Below, one piece after another: positions 56,795-64,000 of a stretch of DNA of 64,000 bases (the stretch's first letter is position 1; the number at the start of each line of letters is the position of its first letter). The translations under genes and the position numbers were made by a program. The DNA comes from Chryseobacterium aureum (GTDB lineage Bacteria > Bacteroidota > Bacteroidia > Flavobacteriales > Weeksellaceae), in the NCBI RefSeq assembly GCF_003971235.1, contig NZ_CP034661.1:4154001-4218000 (forward strand), in the 5' to 3' direction. Under the pieces are notes generated by a model, which saw only the letters and a program-made list of their open reading frames with translations, was not told where the DNA came from and searched no databases.

Positions 56795-57742
56795 GTGGAG
56801 GATGATGCAGTAACCATATTGTCGCAAAGCAAAAGAAGATTAACAAAGCTTAAGCTTCTCGCGAATTTTTTTGAACATATTGACATAATATCCATTTACA
56901 TCAAAACTGATATTATCCACAATCTGTTCCAGGAAAATACGGCTTTGGATTACAATAAACTGGAGCTTTTCCACCTGCAGTATACGGACAGCCTCATAGA
57001 ACTTCTTACTAAAATTAAAAAGCAGAAAGAAAATGATATGCTGGCGGTTATTAATGAAATTAACATTAATAATAAATATATTTTAGGGTTCGAGGAAAGA
57101 CAGGCAGACAGCTTTCAGACTGACAGAAAAATGTACAGCGGTATATTTTCCCAACATCTGAAAACCTTATATAAAGACCTTACAGAAGACAGCTTTACAG
57201 CCAATTGGGAGAATGTACTGTATTTTCACAAGAAATATGCCCAGGAATTTTACAGGACAGGAACAGATGAAACATTGCTGAAATCCGGTTCTTTCCCGGC
57301 ATATCAGTATAAAGAGTACTCCATTGAAAGGAAACTATTGGGACGGCTTAATATCCAGGGGTTTAAAGTCCGTTTTGTATGTGGTTACCTTATAGGAACC
57401 CATGATTATGAACTTTTCAAAATTTTTCAGTCTGATGATCATTTTATTTTCAGTGTAGACGAAAAGAAATTGTATCTTTTTGACAAAGAACTGGATAAGC
57501 TGGATACTTCTGAAAATCAATCGAATCAGAGTTCCATTATTGACCAGCTGAGAAGTAAAAATGACCAGCTGGAACACAGTATGAACGAAAGAAAACGTAC
57601 CTTACCGCCAGAAGTGGAAGGTGTTTTGAAAGATTATATCAAAAACCTTGAAAATATGGACATGATGAGCAAGATATTTGACTTCGATGAAGAAACAAAT
57701 ATTCTCCGGGCAATGCTTAATTTGAATCTGAATAATAACTAA
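56795..57742 (+). CDS. Ter operon protein of unknown function
   Basis: 315 residues from a GTG, 16 bases after telA. Soluble, helical, with a beta-rich centre (SIERKLLGRLNIQGFKVRFVCGYLIGTHDYELF) and a coiled-coil segment near 245-275. I do not recognise a family. It sits between TelA and the second TerD and probably belongs to the same complex. Confidence 0.75.
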   Translation: MEDDAVTILSQSKRRLTKLKLLANFFEHIDIISIYIKTDIIHNLFQENTALDYNKLELFHLQYTDSLIELLTKIKKQKENDMLAVINEININNKYILGFEERQADSFQTDRKMYSGIFSQHLKTLYKDLTEDSFTANWENVLYFHKKYAQEFYRTGTDETLLKSGSFPAYQYKEYSIERKLLGRLNIQGFKVRFVCGYLIGTHDYELFKIFQSDDHFIFSVDEKKLYLFDKELDKLDTSENQSNQSSIIDQLRSKNDQLEHSMNERKRTLPPEVEGVLKDYIKNLENMDMMSKIFDFDEETNILRAMLNLNLNNN

Positions 57743-57812
57743 AAACGAAATTTGGAAAGCAAAGAACACACAATTTTTTGCAGAAAAGTAAATAACAACT
57801 AAACATAAAAAA

Positions 57813-58421
57813 ATGGCTATCAACTTACAAAAAGGTCAGAGAATAAACCTTAAAAAAGAAAATGGAGCTGAGCTTTCCCAGGCTTGTGTAGGAATCAACT
57901 GGGGAGCGATTGAAAAGAAAGGATTTTTTGGAACGAAAAAAGAAGCAGTAGACTTGGATGGAAGCTGTATTTTATATGATTCAAATAAAAACGTTACCGA
58001 AGTCATTTACTTTGGAAATCTTAAATCCAGAAACGGATCCGTAAGACACAGCGGCGATGATCTTACCGGTGATGTTGACGGAGACGATGGATTAGACAAC
58101 GAAGTAATCACCGTAGATTTCAGCCAGCTGGAACCAAACGTAGAGCACGTAGCAATGGTACTGAACAGCTACAGAGGCCAGGATTTCGGAACTATTCCTT
58201 TTGCTTCTATCCGTATTTATGAAGGAACGCCTACCAATGTAAGAGAAGTTTTTGCAAAATATGATATTGCCAATGACGCCTCTTTCAAAGGACATGTTGC
58301 CATGGTAATGGGAGTTTTCTACAAGAGAAACGGAGAATGGAAATTCAATGCAATCGGGGATCCCACCGCTGATAAAAAGCTGGAGCAGACGATTCAGACG
58401 GTACAGATGAATTACCTGTAA
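57813..58421 (+). CDS. terD: TerD-family calcium-binding stress protein 2
   Basis: 202 residues with ACVGINWGAIEKK, VDLDGSCILYDSN (DLDGS core), GDDLTGDVDGDDGLDNEVI (acidic calcium sites) and FYKRNGEWKFNAIGD. A distinct paralogue of the 55043 protein, closer to the TerZ/TerD group with a DLDGS variant. 70 bases after the unknown gene. Confidence 0.92.
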   Translation: MAINLQKGQRINLKKENGAELSQACVGINWGAIEKKGFFGTKKEAVDLDGSCILYDSNKNVTEVIYFGNLKSRNGSVRHSGDDLTGDVDGDDGLDNEVITVDFSQLEPNVEHVAMVLNSYRGQDFGTIPFASIRIYEGTPTNVREVFAKYDIANDASFKGHVAMVMGVFYKRNGEWKFNAIGDPTADKKLEQTIQTVQMNYL

Positions 58422-58506
58422 TCAATTGTCAATCAAATGATCAATAAAATAGCAATATTTGTACTCTGTGCATCTATTGCTTTTATCATATAATAACATA
58501 ACTCAA

Positions 58507-59553
58507 GTGGAAAAACATCAAAGTATTTTAGAACTGCACCCAGGTCTGGTGTGGGGATTTGCAGTAACAGTCGTTATCATGCTGCTCCTGGACTTAGGGG
58601 TATTTAATAAAAAAAGTCATGAGGTATCTTCCAAAGAAGCTACAATATGGTCCATCGTATGGATTTCACTTTCAATGGTTTTTTCAGGCGTGGTGTATTG
58701 GGTATTCAATACCGATGGAAGCCCGGAAAGCCATGCTTTGGCAGTAGAAAAATTTACCCAGTACCAGGCAGCCTATTGGATTGAGAAGGCCCTGTCTGTG
58801 GATAACTTATTTGTATTTATCCTCGTTTTCGGATTCTTCAAAGTTCCGAAATACCTTCATCATAGAGTTCTTTTCTGGGGAATTATCGGAGCACTGATCT
58901 TCAGGGCTATCTTTATCTTTGCAGGAGTAGGATTGATCAATCTTACCTATCTTCCTGAAATGAACATCTTCGGTGAAGCAGTAAAAATAAATGTTGTAAT
59001 GACCTTATTCGGATTATTCCTGGTCTATGCGGGGATCAAATCCTGGGGCGATGGTGACGATGATGATGATGAAGATTACAGCAATACTGCAGGAGCCAGG
59101 CTGATCAAAAGTTTCTGGAAAGTTTCCGATAACTATGATGGAGATAAATTCTTCACCATCCAGAACGGAATCAAAATGGCAACGCCTCTTTTGGTAGTGG
59201 TAGGGGTTATTGAATTTACGGACGTGCTTTTTGCCGTAGATTCCATTCCGGCGATCTTTGCAATTTCAAATGACCCGTTCATCCTGTATACCTCCAATAT
59301 CTTTGCTATTCTAGGGTTAAGATCATTGTATTTCCTGCTGGCAAACTTTATCCATATGTTCAGCAAACTTCCATACGGATTGGCCATTATCCTGTCCTTT
59401 ATTGGGGTTAAAATGCTTATAGCACCATGGATTCATATTCCGTCTCCGGTTTCATTGGGAATTGTAGGAGGAGTGTTGGTAATCTCTGTTCTTTTATCCA
59501 TCATCTTCCCTGAAAAAAAAGAAGAGAAGAAAGAAGAACTGGAAGAAAAATAA
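58507..59553 (+). CDS. terC: TerC-family integral membrane protein
   Basis: 348 residues from the GTG at 58507 (VEKHQSILELHPG); the longer frame from 58459 adds residues not typical of TerC. About 8-9 membrane helices. Conserved acidic membrane residues are in the motifs KALSVDNLFVF and VGVIEFTDVLFAVDSIPAIFAIS. A cytoplasmic Asp-rich loop (SWGDGDDDDDEDYS) could bind metal. TerC proteins handle metal ions, e.g. Mn2+, and assist TerD-type stress systems. Last gene of the ter operon. Confidence 0.93.
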   Translation: MEKHQSILELHPGLVWGFAVTVVIMLLLDLGVFNKKSHEVSSKEATIWSIVWISLSMVFSGVVYWVFNTDGSPESHALAVEKFTQYQAAYWIEKALSVDNLFVFILVFGFFKVPKYLHHRVLFWGIIGALIFRAIFIFAGVGLINLTYLPEMNIFGEAVKINVVMTLFGLFLVYAGIKSWGDGDDDDDEDYSNTAGARLIKSFWKVSDNYDGDKFFTIQNGIKMATPLLVVVGVIEFTDVLFAVDSIPAIFAISNDPFILYTSNIFAILGLRSLYFLLANFIHMFSKLPYGLAIILSFIGVKMLIAPWIHIPSPVSLGIVGGVLVISVLLSIIFPEKKEEKKEELEEK

Positions 59554-59654
59554 TTGTATTTAAAATATATAAAGAGCCTCTGGAATTTATTTCTTGAGGT
59601 TTTTTTATTTGCGTTTTCCAACATCTAGCTTTTAAAAAAATATTTTCAAAATAA

Positions 59655-59674
59655 AACAGACAGATCAGTCTGTT
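59655..59674. promoter_or_regulatory. TetR operator
   Basis: Perfect inverted repeat AACAGAC-AGATCA-GTCTGTT. It ends 15 bases before the -7 element, so bound repressor would cover the -33 region. Confidence 0.75.
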
Positions 59675-59689
59675 CATTATTTTTTTTCG

Positions 59690-59697
59690 TACATTTG
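59690..59697 (+). promoter_or_regulatory. -7 element of the TetR operon
   Basis: TACATTTG, 20 bases before the ATG at 59718. Confidence 0.6.
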
Positions 59698-59717
59698 TTT
59701 CAGAAAAGAAAAGCAAA

Positions 59718-60242
59718 ATGAAATCGCCAAGAGAAAGAATCATAGAAACGACCTTCCGGTTGTTCGCAAAACAAGGGTACAATTCTACCGGAATCAATCA
59801 GATTATTTCCGAAGCTGAAGTCGCTAGAGCCAGTTTCTATCAGCATTTTAAATCCAAAGAAGATCTGTGCGTAGCATTTCTGAACGTGAGACATGAATAT
59901 TGGTTTGGTGAACTCAATACCTTTGTAGCCAAAGAAAAAGAGTCGAAATCTAAAGTCATCAGAGCTTTTGATTTTTTAGTTTATATGAATGAAAAGGAAA
60001 GCTTCCGGGGATGCAGTTTCCTGAATATCCTATCAGAAATACCCATGGATAATACCAAAATTCTGAGTGTCATTCAGTCCCATAAAGCTGATCTGAGAAT
60101 CTATTTTTCGGAATTAACAGATGATGAAGTATCTGATCATATCTATATGCTTTTTGAAAGCAGCATTATCGAAAGCCAGCTTTTCAGAACCAATGAATTC
60201 ATTGAAAAATCAAAAAAAATAGTCACTAATTTAATACTATAA
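59718..60242 (+). CDS. TetR-family transcriptional regulator
   Basis: 174 residues. N-terminal HTH: RIIETTFRLFAKQGYNSTGINQIISEAEVARASFYQHFKSKEDL, standard TetR. The C-terminal ligand part is short. With a palindromic operator at its own promoter and a DUF1348-like gene 3 bases downstream, it probably represses this two-gene unit and responds to a small molecule. Confidence 0.92.
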   Translation: MKSPRERIIETTFRLFAKQGYNSTGINQIISEAEVARASFYQHFKSKEDLCVAFLNVRHEYWFGELNTFVAKEKESKSKVIRAFDFLVYMNEKESFRGCSFLNILSEIPMDNTKILSVIQSHKADLRIYFSELTDDEVSDHIYMLFESSIIESQLFRTNEFIEKSKKIVTNLIL

Positions 60243-60245
60243 GTT

Positions 60246-60659
60246 ATGGAACAGAAACATCCGCTTCCGCCTTTCACCCTTGAAACGGCACTGGAAAAAA
60301 TTCAAATGGCAGAAGATGCCTGGAACAGTCAGGATCCTGAAAAGGTTTCCAAAGCCTATACCCAAAACAGTGAATGGAGAAACAGAGATACCTTCGTGAA
60401 TGGAAGAGAAGAGATTGTAGCATTTCTTCAGAAAAAATGGGAGAAAGAACTCAATTATCAACTTAAAAAGGAATATTGGGCACACACAGACAACCGTATT
60501 GCCGTTCGTTTTGAGTATGAATACCAGACGAAAGACGGCAACTGGTTCAGGGCGTATGGAAATGAAAACTGGGAGTTTGATGAAAATGGCTTGATGGCGA
60601 AAAGATACGCAAGCATCAATGATCTGGCTATCAGAGAAGAGGAACGTAAATTCAGATAA
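60246..60659 (+). CDS. NTF2-like protein (DUF1348)
   Basis: 137 residues. ALEKIQMAEDAWNSQDPEKVSKAYTQNSEWRNRD and FEYEYQTKDGNWFRAYGNENWEFDENGLM are the pattern of the DUF1348 branch of NTF2/SnoaL-like cone folds. These bind or convert small hydrophobic molecules. Co-transcribed with the TetR gene, so likely induced by the same ligand. Confidence 0.88.
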   Translation: MEQKHPLPPFTLETALEKIQMAEDAWNSQDPEKVSKAYTQNSEWRNRDTFVNGREEIVAFLQKKWEKELNYQLKKEYWAHTDNRIAVRFEYEYQTKDGNWFRAYGNENWEFDENGLMAKRYASINDLAIREEERKFR

Positions 60660-60702
60660 AATTGTCAGAGAGTCTGTATCAAAACTCAGATTATCAGCTT
60701 TT

Positions 60703-60806
60703 GTCATTCTGAACCATGAATGCAGGTCTGCGGACGTTGTTCAAAGAATTGTAATGATAAACTTCGTAGGAGATTCTTCACGACATTTCATTTCGTTCAG
60801 AATGAC
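60703..60806. repeat. Dispersed palindromic element, full copy
   Basis: GTCATTCTGAAC and GTTCAGAATGAC flank an 80-base interior with GAGATTCTTC. Same family as 27186-27257. Confidence 0.75.
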
Positions 60807-60892
60807 AATTCTGTGAAATATTATTTATTCTATAAAATCTGGGTTCATTACGTTCAAAATTCATAACCCGTTATTTATAATTCATCATTTAT

Positions 60893-61900
60893 CTAGCTGT
60901 TTTTCCCATGCAGCAGCTTATTAATCTTCCTCCTGGTCTGCACAGATACTTTATAAGCATCGTCACGCAGCTTTTGTATCTTTCCTACAGGCTGAAAAAA
61001 TATTTTGCTTTCAAAAGGATTGAAGGAAAGAAGTTCAGTATTACAGTTACGGAAATCCAGCAGTGAATTTTTAGCAATTTGTACTTCCCCGATTTTGATA
61101 AAAGGAGAGTTTTTCCATTCCACATTCAGTCTGTTGATAGGCTGGTCTTTCAGATCATAACAAATCTGTATCAGAACATCCGCCGTAAAATCATTCTTTT
61201 GAAGGTAATTTTTCAAAGAATCTTTAATCTTTTGCCTTCGGCCGGTATTTTTGTCTACCAGTGAAGGGGATAGCTTTATTTTAATCATGTGGTCTCCTAA
61301 ACGGTAAGCGCCCACAGAATAATAATCAAAAGAAAGAATAAAATCATTTCTTTTCCTGATAAGCTTTAGCATGTTGCGGAGCATATCCGCCGTTAACAAA
61401 GAGGGAAGCATTTTGATCATTTGAATGAACATCGGGAATAGGCTGCTCCATTGTTTCATATACAATCGGTTAATCGAAGAAAAAAGCTTCAGGAATAAAG
61501 AAACAGACTGTACGGGGAATAAGGGAAAATTGACTAAAGGATAGTTGGCAAGCAGCGCACCGCTTTCATCTTTAATCTGCACTGCAAATCCATACGCCGG
61601 AATATCTTTCTTCGTATTCTTAATTTTCAGCTGAGCATTGGAAAATCTTATGGTAAGATCAAACTTTTCCTTATCAAAAAAAGGCTGCAATGATTCAGGA
61701 ATGTCAGGTTCAATCCTGAAAATACCTTTTGCCACCGCATACGTTTTAGCATGCGCATTCCGGGTGGCATAATTGACGTCACTGATGGAAGAGGATTGCT
61801 CAACAAAATCGGCGATTGTTTTCTTATTGATTTGCAGGAGTTTTTTTTCCTCTTCATTCAGCTCGTCAAACGTCTTGTTATATTTTAATGGATTTGGCAT
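60893..61900 (-). CDS. Catalase-related haem-fold protein
   Basis: 335 residues. RNAHAKTYAVAKGIFRI holds a His in the position of the distal catalase His, then IRFSNAQLKIKNTKKDIPAYGFAVQI corresponds to the conserved RFS...D..G.A.K. The end SFNPFESKIFFQPVGKIQKLRDDAYKVS resembles the family's FNPW..L.EHRPLG...R.R..Y. The proximal Tyr motif (R..SY.D) is not obvious, so it may be a non-canonical peroxidase or lipid-hydroperoxide enzyme. Single gene. Confidence 0.78.
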   Translation of the reverse strand: MPNPLKYNKTFDELNEEEKKLLQINKKTIADFVEQSSSISDVNYATRNAHAKTYAVAKGIFRIEPDIPESLQPFFDKEKFDLTIRFSNAQLKIKNTKKDIPAYGFAVQIKDESGALLANYPLVNFPLFPVQSVSLFLKLFSSINRLYMKQWSSLFPMFIQMIKMLPSLLTADMLRNMLKLIRKRNDFILSFDYYSVGAYRLGDHMIKIKLSPSLVDKNTGRRQKIKDSLKNYLQKNDFTADVLIQICYDLKDQPINRLNVEWKNSPFIKIGEVQIAKNSLLDFRNCNTELLSFNPFESKIFFQPVGKIQKLRDDAYKVSVQTRRKINKLLHGKNS

Positions 61901-62172
61901 TTAGTTTTTAAAATCCAATTATAACGCCAAGTTTCGAAATATGTGTTAAGAAAGTATTACAATTGTTTGAATTTTGAGTAGGGAAGGTTCTGAAAGCAGA
62001 ACATTTGAAGTTGCCGGACAGAGTGTTTTAATAAATTAATAATTTAACTTATTGATTGATAGTACTTAGTTTTTTTGTGAAAATGAATTAACAACGTATT
62101 GTCTGGTGGGGAAATGCTTTGGATTTTAAAACTTTCCTCATCATGCTTCCCACTTCCAACCCTAAAAAGCCT

Positions 62173-62180
62173 TATCTTTG
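62173..62180 (+). promoter_or_regulatory. -7 element that fixes the FKBP start
   Basis: TATCTTTG, 14 bases before the ATG at 62195. The frame from 62099 would start upstream of the transcript. Confidence 0.6.
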
Positions 62181-62194
62181 TAAAAAATTATAAT

Positions 62195-62629
62195 ATGGGA
62201 GTAGCAGATTTGTTATTTAAACGTAAAAAAGAATTGGCGGAAAAGAACCTGAAAGATGGTAAAGAATATATGGAAGAGTATGGTAAGAGAGAAAGCGTTG
62301 TGCAGTTACCAAGCGGCTTGCAGTATGAAATCATCACAGAAGGGGATGGCCCGAAACCAGGCCCTAAATCTACTGTCAAATGCCATTATCACGGAACAAC
62401 GATTTCCGGAAAAGTATTCGACAGTTCTGTAAAAAGAGGTACCCCTGCATCTTTCCCGCTAAACAGAGTGATTTCAGGATGGACAGAAGCGCTTCAGCTA
62501 ATGCCTGTAGGCAGCAAGTGGAGACTGATCATACCTCCGCATTTAGCGTATGGAGATCAGGAAATCAGCAAAGAAATCGGGCCAAACAGTACCCTTGTTT
62601 TCGAAGTTGAATTGCTGGGTATTAAATAA
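62195..62629 (+). CDS. FKBP-type peptidyl-prolyl isomerase
   Basis: 144 residues. A short charged N-terminal helix (about 1-35, dimerisation-like as in FkpA/FKBP22) precedes one FKBP domain: VKCHYHGTTISGKVFDSS, ISGWTEALQLMPVGSKWRLIIPPHLAYGDQ and STLVFEVELLGI. Active-site aromatics Y, F, W and the closing F are present. No signal peptide, so cytoplasmic. It catalyses proline cis-trans isomerisation. Terminator follows. Confidence 0.93.
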   Translation: MGVADLLFKRKKELAEKNLKDGKEYMEEYGKRESVVQLPSGLQYEIITEGDGPKPGPKSTVKCHYHGTTISGKVFDSSVKRGTPASFPLNRVISGWTEALQLMPVGSKWRLIIPPHLAYGDQEISKEIGPNSTLVFEVELLGIK

Positions 62630-62648
62630 TCCTGCTTAAAAATAGATT

Positions 62649-62678
62649 AAAAATTTACCTGATTTCAGGTAAATTTTT
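62649..62678 (+). terminator. Terminator after the FKBP gene
   Basis: 13-bp stem AAAAATTTACCTG / CAGGTAAATTTTT, loop ATTT. Confidence 0.9.
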
Positions 62679-62772
62679 TTATTTGTACTATATTCGTAGG
62701 GACGAATTGCAGAATGAAGAAGAAAACAGCGATGATTTTACAATCCGTACGGGCAACACAAAATATGACTGC

Positions 62773-63723
62773 ATGAAAAAACTTTTTTACCTTTTTGCTC
62801 TTGCTGGTTTGCTGGTATCCTGTGTTTCCAAAAAGAATCAGGCTATTCAGCAGAATATTCTTACCCTGAAAGACAGCTATTGCAAAGCTCCTTTTAAATA
62901 CAATTATAATACTAAGCTTCCGTCTTATAATTCGGATTCTATTCTGACGGCTAATAAAGATCTGAAAGGAATGTTTACCGACCAGAGTATTTTAATCTTA
63001 AATGCTCTGAATAATCTGGGTGATGTTCACAAAATCATTGAACTTAAAAAAGACTCTTCACTGACTTCTCAGGTGAAAATATTACAGCTCAAAACCAAAA
63101 TCAACAGCAGAATTACCATTGCATTAACCGAACTGGATGCCGTAGCAGCAGAGTTTGATTGTGAAGGCGAAAGAGTAGCACAAATAGGAAACTACGTAGA
63201 TAACCTGAATTCTTCCAGAAATAATAAGCTGATCTTATATTCAATCATTGCCGGTGCAGCTTCATCCATAGCTGGAGGAATTGTAAAAAACGATGGCTGG
63301 GACAATGCTATTGGTATCGGAGGAGGTATCTTAGGTGCTGGTTTTGGTTTGGCAACCCTTAATCCCAAAGGAAAAAAAGTGGAATTCATCCACCAGAGAA
63401 ATCTTTTGAGAGACATTTGGAAAGAAAAACTGGAATCTCCCAATTTTCCGCCTTTTATCTGGTACATGTATACTGAGAAAAAATTTTCCAATAAAGAAGA
63501 GCATTCCATCATTGGAAGCATGAAACAAAGATGGCTTCATTATCAGTTTGATGATGTAAAAGAAGCTGCAGACAAGTCCGTTATTTTCAGTGATGGCGGC
63601 TTTTACAGAGCAGATGATCTTCATAACCGCGCTGCTATGCTCAATCAGATGCAGTCAGCAACCCGGACCATTAATCAGAACATCAATTATTTACTGCTGG
63701 ATCTTGATAAATTAATCCTTTAA
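62773..63723 (+). CDS. Lipoprotein of unknown function
   Basis: 316 residues from the ATG at 62773. The upstream frame from 62683 reads out of the terminator region. Lipobox LAGLLVSC at about 11-18, then a helical region. A Gly/Ala-rich hydrophobic stretch (about 156-190, IIAGAASSIAGGIV ... GIGGGILGAGFGLA) looks like a glycine-zipper membrane segment. The C-terminal 100 residues are soluble. No family recognised. Envelope-associated. Confidence 0.75.
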   Translation: MKKLFYLFALAGLLVSCVSKKNQAIQQNILTLKDSYCKAPFKYNYNTKLPSYNSDSILTANKDLKGMFTDQSILILNALNNLGDVHKIIELKKDSSLTSQVKILQLKTKINSRITIALTELDAVAAEFDCEGERVAQIGNYVDNLNSSRNNKLILYSIIAGAASSIAGGIVKNDGWDNAIGIGGGILGAGFGLATLNPKGKKVEFIHQRNLLRDIWKEKLESPNFPPFIWYMYTEKKFSNKEEHSIIGSMKQRWLHYQFDDVKEAADKSVIFSDGGFYRADDLHNRAAMLNQMQSATRTINQNINYLLLDLDKLIL

Positions 63724-63767
63724 GAAAAATTTAACTGTAATAAATTTTGTTACATTTAAAAAATGTG

Positions 63768-63775
63768 TATCTTTG
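63768..63775 (+). promoter_or_regulatory. -7 element of the Rrf2 gene
   Basis: TATCTTTG, 13 bases before the ATG at 63789. Confidence 0.6.
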
Positions 63776-63788
63776 CGATGTAATTACA

Positions 63789-64000
63789 ATGAACAATACA
63801 AGATTTGCTACGGCAGTACATATTATGACATTATTGGCGAAAAGTCCTCAGGAGTGGCTTACTTCTGACTGGATGGCGGGTAGTATCAACGTAAATCCGG
63901 TGATTGTCCGTAAGGAAATCAGTGTATTGAGAGAAGCAGGCCTTATCATGAGCAGACAGGGAAAAGAGGGGGGAAGCCAGCTTGCAAGGAGTGCTGAAAC
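63789..64000 (+). CDS. Rrf2-family regulator, N-terminal part
   Basis: 70 complete codons before the window edge. NTRFATAVHIMTLLAKSPQEWLTSDWMAGSINVNPVIVRKEISVLREAGLI ... GKEGG is the winged-helix start of Rrf2 proteins (cf. IscR, NsrR). The Cys ligands that would show an Fe-S cluster lie beyond the visible part. Runs off the window. Confidence 0.88.
   Translation, partial: MNNTRFATAVHIMTLLAKSPQEWLTSDWMAGSINVNPVIVRKEISVLREAGLIMSRQGKEGGSQLARSAE

Overview
The window looks like a chromosome segment from a Bacteroidota bacterium of the Chryseobacterium group (Flavobacteriia). Base composition is AT-rich. Promoters repeatedly show the Bacteroidota pattern TTG near -33 and TAnnTTTG near -7. Shine-Dalgarno sequences are weak or absent. 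Typical families are present (OMP_b-brl outer membrane barrels, TPR/AraC membrane-anchored regulators, SulP, DUF434, DUF6493). The genus is inferred from gene style, not proven.

Layout: 1-3000 holds the N-terminal part of a secreted S15/CocE-like hydrolase, an orphan GG-leader peptide and a TPR/AraC regulator. 3172-11191 is an outer membrane barrel gene followed by a ribosomal peptide (RiPP) locus: five tandem Cys/Trp-rich precursors (one frameshifted), a radical SAM/SPASM enzyme, an unknown helical protein and a C39-peptidase ABC exporter. 11300-18224 is mostly ordinary accessory and housekeeping genes (MBL hydrolase, duplicated-domain lipoprotein, DUF434, TatD, DeoD, VOC). 18592-26747 is a seven-gene, mostly overlapping operon with a MoxR AAA ATPase, a vWA/beta-propeller protein, membrane proteins and a TPR protein. 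It fits the MoxR-vWA-beta-propeller 'ternary' conflict systems.

The most unusual part is 27400-47760. Two tiny ORFs with their own promoters and terminators precede a tRNA array (28238-30740) of 17 tRNA-shaped genes. Many have weak A/T-ended acceptor stems, and some have exchanged variable-arm classes. The array is interspersed with five copies of a conserved element inside terminator-like hairpins. Directly downstream lies an RNA-processing/repair block: YkuK-type RNase H-like protein, cyclic-phosphate-processing receiver (cREC), DinB, T4 Rnl2-type RNA ligase, MBL phosphoesterase, calcineurin-like phosphoesterase and two DEDDh 3'-5' exonucleases. After a MarR/hydrolase operon and a DUF6493/SWIM pair comes a Ro60-like TROVE/vWA protein. 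About 1 kb downstream of it are three related small RNA genes. Two of these carry a tRNA 3' half before a tRNA 5' half (circularly permuted tRNA mimicry), as expected of bacterial Y RNAs (YrlA). A coherent reading is one large RNA damage-response island: spare tRNAs, end-healing and sealing enzymes, exonucleases and a Ro/Y RNA chaperone.

47792-64000 holds two HTH proteins of transposase type, a SulP transporter, a stand-alone EF-G paralogue preceded by a possible leader peptide and terminator, a ter stress operon (HAD, PRTase, TerD, TelA, unknown, TerD, TerC), a TetR/NTF2-like pair with a clear operator, a catalase-related protein, an FKBP, a lipoprotein and the start of an Rrf2 regulator. 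Dispersed palindromic repeats sit in many intergenic gaps.
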